A stretch of 64,000 nt of DNA from Clostridium_AD sp050717635 (lineage in GTDB: Bacteria; Bacillota; Clostridia; Clostridiales; Clostridiaceae), in contig NZ_JBOITO010000031.1 of the NCBI RefSeq assembly GCF_050717635.1, positions 1 through 64,000 of the forward strand, written 5' to 3'. Made by a program: the position numbers and the translations under genes. Below the pieces are notes generated by a model. It did no database searches. It was not told where the DNA came from and worked only from the letters and a program-made list of their open reading frames with translations. Position 1 is the first letter of the stretch. Every line of letters begins with the position of its first letter. Shown piece by piece: positions 44,964 through 53,086 of this stretch.

Positions 44964-46484
44964 ATGGTTTTGTCAAAAAATCAGATTAATAGATATTTAA
45001 GACATATAATAATTCCTGAAATTAGTGGTCCTGGTCAAAAGAAAATAACTGAAGCCAAAGTATATTTATATGCATCCACCGTACAAGAGGCCTCTTCACT
45101 TATATACTATCTTGCTGCCTCTGGAATAGGCTATATATATTGCACTTTTAAAAACGATGATGGATATGAATCATTATTTAAAAACATTTATGACCTTAAT
45201 GGGGATGTAGTTATTGAGCTTTTTAATAATCAATCAAAAGTAAGCTGCAATAGCCCTCACTTTAATGAATGTTTTATAATTAGAATATTAATTAGTAAAT
45301 ACGATAACTTTAAAGATAATCTTATAAGTTTTTCTAACCACATGTTTAGTTCTAAATTCATTCCTACAATTGTAGCAATTAACAATGGTTGGAATGGATA
45401 TCTTCAAACCTTTAGTAATCAAGAAGATTTGAATACTTTACTTTCAAATCTACCGCCCTTAGAATTGGAATCTGTTTGTAATATTACTGAAGAAAAAGAG
45501 GGCCCTATACTTACAGCTTGTCTTCTTGGTCCTCTTACCACAATTGAATGTATAAAGCTTATTTTGAACGTTGGAACAATATTAGATAAACCACTATATT
45601 TTAATCTATTGTCTATGGAATTCTACAAGTCAGATAATGTAGATTTCAAATTAGCAATTAATGCTTTTGTAAAAAATAGTTATTCTGATAATCAATTGAC
45701 TTCAAATTCTCAAAAAAACTACAATAAAAAAAATCTTTCAGATAGTAAAGTGTTAATTGTTGGTGCTGGAGGACTTGGGTCTCCTGTGGCTTATGCACTA
45801 TCTAGTTTAGGTGTTGGAACCATAGGTATTGTTGACTATGATAGCGTTGAAATTAGTAACCTTAACCGTCAAATACTTCATTCGGTTTCTAGAATTGGTA
45901 TTCCAAAGGTAGAATCAGCAGAAATTTTCTTAAATAATTTAAATCCAAATGTGAAAATAGTAACTCACAATACTAACCTCAATATAAGTAATGCTTTAGA
46001 TATAATTGAGGATTACGATGTAATTATAGATGCACTTGATAACTTTCCAGCGCGTTATCTTTTAAATGACGCATGTTATTTTAAAAATAAGCCCCTTGTA
46101 GATGCAGCCGCAGTAAGGTTTCACGGCTTAATTATGACAATACTTCCAAATAACGGCGCCTGTTATCGTTGTGCATTCCCTGTAATGCCTAATCAAAAGC
46201 CTGGTACTAGTTGCTCTGAATTAGGGGTTTTAGGACCAGTACCAGGCGTCATGGGATTTCTTCAAGCAGCTGAGATTGTTAAACAACTCCTAGGAAAGGG
46301 TGTGCCCCTATCTAATAGAATAATCTACTATGACGCTTTGGATTCTGACTTTGATACTATTAATATTAATAAATCCATAGATTGTGCTTTATGTGGTAGT
46401 CACCCAACCATAACTGCGCTTACTGAATATAATAGTTCCTGCGATAATAATAATAATAATAATAATAATAAGGGAATCAGCTAA
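44964..46484 (+). CDS. moeB: Tandem E1-like MoeB/ThiF adenylyltransferase
   Basis: The 506-residue protein joins two ThiF/E1-like halves. The N-terminal half (1-250) begins with the family pattern NQINRYLRHIIIPEISGPGQ but lacks a GxGxxG nucleotide loop. The C-terminal half is complete: VGAGGLGSP (about 266-274), DYDSVEISNLNRQ, DNFPARYLLND, and zinc-binding CYRC plus CALC pairs. It should adenylate the C-terminal Gly-Gly of the MoaD-like protein encoded by the convergent neighbour. The protein ends in an eight-asparagine run encoded by an AAT repeat that is also part of the terminator. Confidence 0.87.
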   Translation: MVLSKNQINRYLRHIIIPEISGPGQKKITEAKVYLYASTVQEASSLIYYLAASGIGYIYCTFKNDDGYESLFKNIYDLNGDVVIELFNNQSKVSCNSPHFNECFIIRILISKYDNFKDNLISFSNHMFSSKFIPTIVAINNGWNGYLQTFSNQEDLNTLLSNLPPLELESVCNITEEKEGPILTACLLGPLTTIECIKLILNVGTILDKPLYFNLLSMEFYKSDNVDFKLAINAFVKNSYSDNQLTSNSQKNYNKKNLSDSKVLIVGAGGLGSPVAYALSSLGVGTIGIVDYDSVEISNLNRQILHSVSRIGIPKVESAEIFLNNLNPNVKIVTHNTNLNISNALDIIEDYDVIIDALDNFPARYLLNDACYFKNKPLVDAAAVRFHGLIMTILPNNGACYRCAFPVMPNQKPGTSCSELGVLGPVPGVMGFLQAAEIVKQLLGKGVPLSNRIIYYDALDSDFDTININKSIDCALCGSHPTITALTEYNSSCDNNNNNNNNKGIS

Positions 46485-46514
46485 TATTGCGCTGACTCCC
46501 TTATTATTATTATC
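46443..46514. terminator. Bidirectional terminator built on an AAT repeat
   Basis: ATAATAATAATAAGGGA and TCCCTTATTATTATTAT pair over more than 20 bases, with TCAGC/GCTGA at the loop end. It serves both convergent genes, and its left arm encodes the end of the MoeB-like protein. Confidence 0.88.
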
Positions 46515-46532
46515 TTCTCCACAAACTCCAAA

Positions 46533-46757
46533 TTATCCTCCACCAACTGGTGGGAACAGCGCTATTAGATCTGACTCTATCAGCGGTTTATCAAATTGTC
46601 CATCGCGTCCATTCACAAGCATAATTGCAACCTCTGACTTTTCTATCCCTAAAATAGCAATAACATCTTCAGGAGTTTTACCTGGATCTAGTTCCAAAAC
46701 CTGAATTTTATCTCTACCATCTCTAAAGGTGGCAAATAATTTCACTGTAATTTTCAC
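46533..46757 (-). CDS. moaD: MoaD-like sulfur carrier protein
   Basis: The 74-residue ubiquitin-fold protein starts ITVKLFATFRDG and ends ALFPPVGGG, so the Gly-Gly terminus needed for adenylation and thiocarboxylation is present. It supplies sulfur for the dithiolene of molybdopterin or tungstopterin. The start is probably GTG behind GAGGTG, with a shorter distance than the alternative upstream TTG. It follows the aldehyde oxidoreductase gene by 29 bases, an arrangement typical of AOR loci. No moaE gene is present in the window. Confidence 0.9.
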   Translation of the reverse strand: MKITVKLFATFRDGRDKIQVLELDPGKTPEDVIAILGIEKSEVAIMLVNGRDGQFDKPLIESDLIALFPPVGGG

Positions 46758-46786
46758 ATTCTCACCTCTCAATCAGAGCATAGGTA

Positions 46787-48583
46787 CTATAATCCCAATT
46801 TTTCTAACTTTTCTGCCGTTGGAATACCACTTTCATCCCAGCCTCTTTCCTTATAATACTCTGGAAGAAGTTCAGATAATCTGTGTACATTGCCTTTAGA
46901 AGGTCCTTCTTGAATTGGCTCCTCCAGTAATCTTTTTGGCAGTGTATCTTGGGTGGAATCTATCCCAGCAGCTAAATTAAATTGTCTTTCAATATTCCAA
47001 ATTCTATCTCCTGCTTCAAGTATGGAATCAGCGGTGTGATCTGTGCCACATACTGCATTATACAAATCAGCATAATCAGGAGCTCCCATAGCAAATGATG
47101 TAAATAGACATAATCCAAGAGAATCTATAGATGCAGTTAAGTCTTGGAAAATTTTAACCCAAGTAGCTTTTCCCTCAAGTGCAAATCTATCCAATTTTTC
47201 TGGAAGTCCTAATATTTCTGGTGATATCATATATCCTCTTACATGGCATCCACCCCTGTTAGATGTAGCAAATTCAAGTCCTTGACCCTGTATAGCTCTT
47301 GGATCATAAGCAGGAATTTCAAGCTTTTTAACTGACATTGAAAGATCAGCTGCGCCGTAAGAATCGCAAAGTCTATATGAACCCATCGCCATTTTTGCTC
47401 CTAGTCCTTCTGATTTTCCTATTTTTATTGTCCAATCAAGCATTCCTTGCGCATTGCCAAATTCTAGTGGAGTTCCCTCTAGTTCTTCTTCTTTAATATA
47501 TCCCTTTTGGTAAAGTTCCATTCCAGCGGCAATAGTCGCTCCTACAGAAATTGTATCCATACCATATTCATTACAGAAGTAGTTTGCCTTGCATATTGCA
47601 TTCATATCAGCTATACCACAATCCGAACCAAAAGACCATAGTGTTTCATATTCTGGTCCCCCAACTTCTATACCCATATCTGGTATTTTTACATATCTAC
47701 CACAAGCGATTGGACATCTATAACAAGGATTTTTTCTAACTAAGATATCTTTAGTCATTGCCTCGCCACTAATATCATCAGCTTTTTCAAAATAAGACTG
47801 CTGGAAATTTTTAGTTGGATGTACGCCATTTTCATTAAGTATGTTTACAAGAACTGCAGTTCCGTATGTTGGAAGACCTGCACCTGTAACCCCATTCTCT
47901 TTTATATTCTTCATCCAAACCTTTGAAACCTCTTTTAGCTTTTCAGTATCTGCTATTTGTGGTTTTAAACTTCCTTTAACCGCAATAGCTTTCAGATTTT
48001 TTGAACCCATAACTGCTCCGACACCAGAACGACCTGCTGCTCTGTCATACTCATTCATTATGGAACCCATTTTAGATAATCTTTCACCTGCAGGTCCAAT
48101 AGTCATAACTTTTGCTTTATCTGGCATTTCACTCTTTATAGTATCAGTCGTTTCTGTAACAAGTTTCCCCCAAAGACTACTAGCATCCTTTATTTCTACC
48201 TTATCATCAATTATGGTTAAGTAAACTGGTGAATCTGCTTTTCCTTCAAGTATAATTATGTCAAAACCTGTGGCCTTAAATTCAGCTCCCCAGTGACCAC
48301 CCGAATTTGAGCATGCAATTGTACCTGATAGTGGAGATTTTGTAACTACCATATATCTTCCACCAGTAGGAACAGGTGTACCTGTTAATGGTCCTGTAAC
48401 AATTATAAGCTTATTTTCAGGGCTTAATGGGTCAACCATCGGATCTACTTCGTCCATGAATATTTTTGTTCCAAGGCCTCTACCGCCAATAAATTTTTTA
48501 GCCATTTCTAAGTCAAGTGCCTCAACCACAATAGTTCTATCCTTTAAATTAATTCTTAATATTTTACCATTATAACCATACAT
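46787..48583 (-). CDS. aor: Aldehyde ferredoxin oxidoreductase (tungsten enzyme)
   Basis: The 598-residue enzyme belongs to the tungstopterin AOR family. It starts YGYNGKILRINLKDRT, has GGRGLGTKIF, TGTPVPTGGRYMVVTKSPLSG in the first domain, and NPCYRCPIACGRY plus a later LGLC for the [4Fe-4S] cluster next to the bis-pterin site. It oxidises aldehydes to acids with ferredoxin, or reduces acids in reverse. The start is the ATG behind GGAGGGG. It is transcribed from a -24/-12 promoter behind the activator gene, with the MoaD-like gene after it. Confidence 0.95.
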   Translation of the reverse strand: MYGYNGKILRINLKDRTIVVEALDLEMAKKFIGGRGLGTKIFMDEVDPMVDPLSPENKLIIVTGPLTGTPVPTGGRYMVVTKSPLSGTIACSNSGGHWGAEFKATGFDIIILEGKADSPVYLTIIDDKVEIKDASSLWGKLVTETTDTIKSEMPDKAKVMTIGPAGERLSKMGSIMNEYDRAAGRSGVGAVMGSKNLKAIAVKGSLKPQIADTEKLKEVSKVWMKNIKENGVTGAGLPTYGTAVLVNILNENGVHPTKNFQQSYFEKADDISGEAMTKDILVRKNPCYRCPIACGRYVKIPDMGIEVGGPEYETLWSFGSDCGIADMNAICKANYFCNEYGMDTISVGATIAAGMELYQKGYIKEEELEGTPLEFGNAQGMLDWTIKIGKSEGLGAKMAMGSYRLCDSYGAADLSMSVKKLEIPAYDPRAIQGQGLEFATSNRGGCHVRGYMISPEILGLPEKLDRFALEGKATWVKIFQDLTASIDSLGLCLFTSFAMGAPDYADLYNAVCGTDHTADSILEAGDRIWNIERQFNLAAGIDSTQDTLPKRLLEEPIQEGPSKGNVHRLSELLPEYYKERGWDESGIPTAEKLEKLGL

Positions 48584-48628
48584 AGTAACCCCTCCTTCAT
48601 ACATTTTGTTCTACATGTATTTATACAA

Positions 48629-48644
48629 AGCAAGTTTGATGCCA
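48629..48644 (-). promoter_or_regulatory. Sigma-54 (-24/-12) promoter of aor
   Basis: TGGCAT-CAAAC-TTGCT on the minus strand matches the consensus TGGCAC-N5-TTGCW at all but one defined position, with GG and GC exactly 12 bases apart. It lies about 45 bases before the aor start codon. Confidence 0.88.
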
Positions 48645-48660
48645 AGACAAAAAAATATAA

Positions 48661-48700
48661 TGCCACCGAAACATAGCCATTCTGCAACGTTTCGGTGGCA
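48661..48700 (-). terminator. Terminator after the sigma-54 activator gene
   Basis: TGCCACCGAAAC and GTTTCGGTGGCA are perfect 12-base arms, followed on the minus strand by a T run. It insulates the aor promoter from the upstream operon. Confidence 0.92.
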
Positions 48701-48731
48701 TTTTAAAAAAATTAAAGTAATATATATTTAC

Positions 48732-48748
48732 TGTCCTAATTTAGGACA
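48732..48748 (-). promoter_or_regulatory. Candidate upstream activating site 1
   Basis: TGTCCTAA-T-TTAGGACA is a perfect 17-base palindrome about 100 bases upstream of the aor promoter, a normal distance for an enhancer-binding protein. Confidence 0.65.
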
Positions 48749-48761
48749 CTCTATTAATTGT

Positions 48762-50663
48762 TTACTGTTGCATTTTAGAACAGTGTTCTGTTTCAGGACA
48801 GTCAATGTTATACTTTTCAATTTTTCTATACAGGGAACTTCTTGCAATATCTAATATTTTAGCAGCTAGACTAATATTACCTTTAACTTCTTTAATAACT
48901 TTGGTTATATGTTGTTTCTCCATCTGTTCCAAAGTAATTCCTGTATATTGTTCTATTGACTCCTTTTGTTTTTCAGCTTCTTCATTATATAAATTCATTT
49001 GAAGCACTTCGGAATTAACTATACGTTCAATAACATTTTCAAGTTCTCTTATATTTCCCGGCCAATCGTAATTTTTAAGGTAGTTCATATATTCTTCGGA
49101 AATATCCACACTGTGCTTATTAAGTTTTTTAGATGTTTTCCTCATATAATAACTCACCAGCTGCGCAACATCTTCCCTACGTTCCCTTAGTGGTGGTAAG
49201 TGTAATGGAAGAACATTTAGTCTATAATAAAGATCTTTTCTAAAATTGCCCATTTCCACCTCATGTTTTAAATCCTTATTTGTAGCTGCCATAATCCTTA
49301 CATCGATATTTATTTGTTTTGAACTTCCTATTCTATTTACTACTCCTTCTTCTATTACTCTTAATAATTTGTTCTGCATATCTGAAGGCATTTCTCCTAT
49401 TTCATCCAGAAAAATTGTACCACCATCGGCAATTTCAAATTTGCCTACATTTCCGCCTTTTTTTGCACCTGTAAATGCTCCACCTTCATAACCAAAAAGT
49501 TCTGATTCTATTAGAGTTCTTGGGATAGCACCACAGTTTACTGCTATAAATGACTCTTCACTACGGTTACTGTGATTGTGGATTGATTGAGCAAAAACTT
49601 CTTTTCCTGTTCCACTTTCACCAGTAATTAATATTGTAGACTTACTATCTGCTATTTTTTTTGCATACTCAATAAGATTTCGGAATTTTTTATTTATCCC
49701 TATTATTTTATCAAAAGTATATATTGCTTGCCCACTTAAAATTCTCCCTGCAAGCTTCCTACTCTTTCTTAATTCATAAAACACAAGTGTTATTTCTTCA
49801 ATCTTATTAGTAATACCGCATATAGGGTATGCTGTAAGAGTAAATTGCAATTTATTCACTGGAGTATTTACATATATATCTTCATCTGTAAATGTACCCT
49901 TTGACTTAAGACGCTCTATTATTTCATTAAAGTTTAAAATTAAATCAGGTATTTTCATACTTTTCATTTTGAGGGCGTCATACCCAAACATATTAGCAAT
50001 TTGCTTATTCATTGTTGTAATGTTTCCTTCTAAATCACAAGTCAAAATCCCTGAAGAAATGGAATCAAAGGTGGTTTCTAGACGCTTCTTGCAAATTTCA
50101 ATCATTAGATTATATTTGTTGTTTTGGAGCATTCTTTCAATAGCATTTGCCGCTGCTACTACCATGCCCAAAGTGTGAGGATTTACATTTTCTATATACC
50201 CAGTTAAATTTATCATTCCAATTATATTGCCATATTCATCCTTAATTGGTGCAGCAGAACATGTCCATTTATGATATGCATTAATAAAATGTTCCTCGCC
50301 AGACACCTGAGAGGGACGCCTTTCAGAAATTACAAGGCTCATTGCATTAGTCCCAATATGAGCTTCATCCATGTATGCACCAGTAATCATTTTAAGTTTA
50401 GAAGATTCTACTAATATATTTTCATCTCCAACTACGTTTAAGATACATCCATCGCCGTCGCACAGTAATGCAAAAAACTCAGAACCTCTTACGAAATCAT
50501 ATAAATGATTAATAAATGGAGCTGCATTTAATATAAGTTCACTGTTTTTTTCTAAGTTTTCCTGTAATTCATCGCCTTCTATTACTTTGGTGCTAAATAA
50601 ATTGCCAGGTAGTAATTCCATTGTCTTACATCTATCATGTGACGCTTCGATGTGTTTATCCAT
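48762..50663 (-). CDS. Sigma-54-dependent activator (GAF-PAS-AAA+-HTH)
   Basis: The 633-residue enhancer-binding protein has an AcoR-like GAF domain (about 45-180), a PAS domain (about 200-300), an AAA+ domain with Walker A GESGTGKE near 348-355 and the sigma-54-contacting loop GAFTGA at 395-400, and a Fis-type HTH (about 590-630; GNISLAAKILDIARSSLYRK). It should activate the -24/-12 promoter of the downstream aor gene. GAF or PAS sensing of a small molecule or redox state is likely, but the signal is unknown. It is three bases behind the last MOSC gene, so it is cotranscribed with the pterin genes. Confidence 0.93.
   Translation of the reverse strand: MDKHIEASHDRCKTMELLPGNLFSTKVIEGDELQENLEKNSELILNAAPFINHLYDFVRGSEFFALLCDGDGCILNVVGDENILVESSKLKMITGAYMDEAHIGTNAMSLVISERRPSQVSGEEHFINAYHKWTCSAAPIKDEYGNIIGMINLTGYIENVNPHTLGMVVAAANAIERMLQNNKYNLMIEICKKRLETTFDSISSGILTCDLEGNITTMNKQIANMFGYDALKMKSMKIPDLILNFNEIIERLKSKGTFTDEDIYVNTPVNKLQFTLTAYPICGITNKIEEITLVFYELRKSRKLAGRILSGQAIYTFDKIIGINKKFRNLIEYAKKIADSKSTILITGESGTGKEVFAQSIHNHSNRSEESFIAVNCGAIPRTLIESELFGYEGGAFTGAKKGGNVGKFEIADGGTIFLDEIGEMPSDMQNKLLRVIEEGVVNRIGSSKQINIDVRIMAATNKDLKHEVEMGNFRKDLYYRLNVLPLHLPPLRERREDVAQLVSYYMRKTSKKLNKHSVDISEEYMNYLKNYDWPGNIRELENVIERIVNSEVLQMNLYNEEAEKQKESIEQYTGITLEQMEKQHITKVIKEVKGNISLAAKILDIARSSLYRKIEKYNIDCPETEHCSKMQQ
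48784..48800 (-). promoter_or_regulatory. Candidate upstream activating site 2
   Basis: TGTTCTG-TTT-CAGGACA is a near-palindrome with the same half-site ends as site 1, centred 52 bases away. It overlaps the 3' end of the activator coding sequence. Confidence 0.5.
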
Positions 50664-50666
50664 AAC

Positions 50667-51101
50667 TTATTCCTCCACTAAAATCTCATCTCCAGCTTTA
50701 ATATACCCTTCAGTAAGTACCCTAGCAAATATACCTTCTCTTGGCATAACGCAATCACCAACCAATTTTCTTATTTCACATCCGCCATGACATTCCTTCC
50801 CTATCTGTGTTACCTCAAAACGTACCTCTCCAATTTTAAGCACAGTTCCCACTGGAAGCTCATACAAAATTATTCCTTCGGTAGTAAGATTTTCAGCAAA
50901 CTTTCCTGAACATAAGCCTTCTACTCCAGTAGCTCTCATTTTATCAATGCTCTCTTCCCCAAGGAAGCTCACCTGTCTATGCCATTTTCCTGCATGTGCG
51001 TCTCCCTCTAGGCCGTGATTAAATTTAAAAAACCCTTGCTCTATAGGGTGTTTTATTACCCCTTTTTTCTCACTTATATTTACAGCTGTAACCTTTGCCA
51101 T
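50667..51101 (-). CDS. MOSC-domain protein (cysteine-containing)
   Basis: The 144-residue single MOSC domain contains EVTQIGKECHGGCEIRKL near residues 93-110 and REGIFARV. MOSC proteins bind molybdenum-cofactor sulfur or act as cofactor sulfurases, and the ECHGGC cysteines could carry the persulfide. The gene overlaps the moaC stop codon by one base, so the two are translationally coupled. It differs from its paralogue in this operon, which lost these cysteines. Confidence 0.88.
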   Translation of the reverse strand: MAKVTAVNISEKKGVIKHPIEQGFFKFNHGLEGDAHAGKWHRQVSFLGEESIDKMRATGVEGLCSGKFAENLTTEGIILYELPVGTVLKIGEVRFEVTQIGKECHGGCEIRKLVGDCVMPREGIFARVLTEGYIKAGDEILVEE

Positions 51102-51580
51102 TACAATCCCATCCTTTCAAATATTCCTGATTTTCCACCAGATTTTTTTATAAGACTAATATTATTTATAACCATTCCTCTATCTATTGCCTTGCACATA
51201 TCATAAATAGTTAGTGCAGCAACTGATACAGCAGTTAGTGCTTCCATTTCGATGCCAGTCTTTCCTACAGTCTTTGTGGTTGCAGTTATTTCAATTTTAG
51301 TGTTTTCAAAATCAAAATTAAAACTAATATCGCAACCAGATATCATTATTGCATGACACATTGGTATTATTTGAGAAGTGCTTTTGGCACCCATAATTCC
51401 GCCTACCTGGGCTACAGCTAGTACATCTCCTTTTGAAATTGTTCCTTCTTTTATTCTTTCCAGTGTTTCCTTTTTCATTGATATTGATCCAACTGCTATA
51501 GCTACGCGGACAGTGTCACACTTTTCAGATACATCCACCATTTTGGCTCTTCCTTCTTCATTTATGTGGGTAAGTTCCAT
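51101..51580 (-). CDS. moaC: Cyclic pyranopterin monophosphate synthase MoaC
   Basis: The 159-residue enzyme converts the 3',8-cyclo-GTP product of MoaA into cyclic pyranopterin monophosphate. Key sequences are the N-terminal MVDVSEK, the motif MCHAIMISGCD with its catalytic-site His, and GIEMEALTAVSVAALTIYDMCK with the lysine region near the end. The length is typical for the hexameric family. An AGGAG site precedes the ATG. It lies between two MOSC genes. Confidence 0.95.
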   Translation of the reverse strand: MELTHINEEGRAKMVDVSEKCDTVRVAIAVGSISMKKETLERIKEGTISKGDVLAVAQVGGIMGAKSTSQIIPMCHAIMISGCDISFNFDFENTKIEITATTKTVGKTGIEMEALTAVSVAALTIYDMCKAIDRGMVINNISLIKKSGGKSGIFERMGL

Positions 51581-51612
51581 TTTTTATCTCCTTTTCTATT
51601 TATTTAGCCTCT

Positions 51613-52050
51613 TCATATTATTTCTACGGAATCTCCCTTTTTTAATTTACAACCCCTAATTACCTTACAAAATACACCCTCGCTTGGTAAAAGACTTACA
51701 CCAAATGTTCTACTAACTATACTAGGATGATCCTCTTTGCCAATCTGAGTTACCTCCAAAACAGCACATGAACCTAATCTTATTCTGCTACCAACAGATA
51801 AACTAGAAAAGTCTAATCCATCAATTAAAATATTCTCTGCAAAATCGCCGGGCCCAACATTCAAATGATACTCTTTATTAACCTTTTGAACACTAGCCCA
51901 ATTTAAACACGTAACCTGACGACCCCAATCGCCGGCATGCCCATCATTTTCTATCCCATAGCACTCTATAAAATTAGCTTCAGGCACTTCTTTTTTAAGT
52001 TGTCCTCTCTCTGGACTAATTGAGATAGCGTATAAACTTCCTTTATTCAT
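51613..52050 (-). CDS. MOSC-domain protein lacking the cysteine motif
   Basis: The 145-residue MOSC domain is a paralogue of the downstream one (EVTQIGKE followed by SEGVFCKV). Where the other protein has CHGGC, this one has DHPSIV, so it cannot use those cysteines and may bind cofactor without sulfur transfer. The start is uncertain among three in-frame ATG codons; the one 12 bases behind AAAGGA is chosen because it aligns with the paralogue. It follows moaA in the operon. Confidence 0.82.
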   Translation of the reverse strand: MNKGSLYAISISPERGQLKKEVPEANFIECYGIENDGHAGDWGRQVTCLNWASVQKVNKEYHLNVGPGDFAENILIDGLDFSSLSVGSRIRLGSCAVLEVTQIGKEDHPSIVSRTFGVSLLPSEGVFCKVIRGCKLKKGDSVEII

Positions 52051-52115
52051 AGAAACAATCATTCCTTTCCACGTGCTCAAGGCACAAAAATTTATAGGTT
52101 CCTGATTTCTGTTTA

Positions 52116-53075
52116 TTAACCGCCTATCTGAGACATTCCCTTAATACTTCTACTGGCACTTTCTTCCTTAAGATGATGTTCGAGTGGTTTGTTTAAAATT
52201 GCAGATTTTAATGCGGCAGTTAACCCGGCTTCGTCATTTAAGTATTTCCTAAGGTTTATTTCTTCCTTGGAATGAAGGCATGGTTTAATGGTTCCAGTAG
52301 ATGTAAGCCTTATTTTATTACAATCCGAGCAGAATTTACAACTTACAGGGCTAATGAATCCAATCTTCCCTTTTGCCCCTTGTAGCTTGTACAACTCTGC
52401 AGTGCTACTTTTCTCAGTTTGTATTTGAGTTAGTTCAGGATGTAGTTCTAGTACTTCCATAAAACTCAATTTATTTTTCTCGTACATCTTGACACCTTCA
52501 CCTATAGGCATAAGTTCTATAAATCTTATTTCTACAGGTATTTCACGAATTAAGTTTAAAAAGTCCACAAACTCTATATCATTAATGCCTCTAAGTAATA
52601 CTGTATTTATTTTTACAGGGTTTAATCCAAGGCTTAAACACTTGTATATACTTTCCATTACTTTATTTAAATTACCAACTCTTGTAACACTCTTAAATTT
52701 ATCAGTATTCAATGTATCAAGACTAATGTTAACTCTATTAAGTCCAGCCTTCTTTAAATCAGCTGCCATATCAGAAAGTAAAATACCATTTGTAGTTATA
52801 GAAATGTCATCTATGCCTGATATTTTAGAAGTTTCATATATGAGTTTGTCTATATCTTTCATTATTAAGGGTTCCCCACCAGTAAATCTAATTTTATTAA
52901 TACCAAGGGAAGCAGACGCCTTTATTATTTTTAGAGTATCTTCAAAACGTAAAATATCATCATGACTTAGACTTTTAACTCCCTGTTCTGGCATGCAATA
53001 TATACATCTTAAATTACATCTATCCGTTACTGATATCCTTAGATAATTTATGTTCCTTCCATAATTATCTCTCAT
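52116..53075 (-). CDS. moaA: GTP 3',8-cyclase MoaA (radical SAM)
   Basis: The 319-residue enzyme catalyses the first step of pterin synthesis. The radical SAM cluster motif is CNLRCIYC near residues 20-27, and the second [4Fe-4S] cluster uses CKFCSDC and a later cysteine in GTIKPC. The protein ends in Gly-Gly (MSQIGG), a tail important for function. RFTGGEP binds SAM. The start ATG follows AGGAGGTGG. It sits between the MoeA-PBP gene and a MOSC gene. Confidence 0.97.
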   Translation of the reverse strand: MRDNYGRNINYLRISVTDRCNLRCIYCMPEQGVKSLSHDDILRFEDTLKIIKASASLGINKIRFTGGEPLIMKDIDKLIYETSKISGIDDISITTNGILLSDMAADLKKAGLNRVNISLDTLNTDKFKSVTRVGNLNKVMESIYKCLSLGLNPVKINTVLLRGINDIEFVDFLNLIREIPVEIRFIELMPIGEGVKMYEKNKLSFMEVLELHPELTQIQTEKSSTAELYKLQGAKGKIGFISPVSCKFCSDCNKIRLTSTGTIKPCLHSKEEINLRKYLNDEAGLTAALKSAILNKPLEHHLKEESASRSIKGMSQIGG

Positions 53076-53086
53076 AAAACCACCTC

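Noticed and set aside
46443..46480. AAT repeat as a sequencing or assembly error
   Set aside because: The repeat pairs with a matching ATT run across the terminator, which gives it a structural role.
47841..48224. Open frame opposite the aor gene
   Set aside because: Antisense to conserved AOR sequence, biased composition and no start signal.
52489..52965. Long open frame opposite moaA
   Set aside because: The moaA reading has complete radical SAM motifs; the antisense frame has no recognisable domain or binding site.
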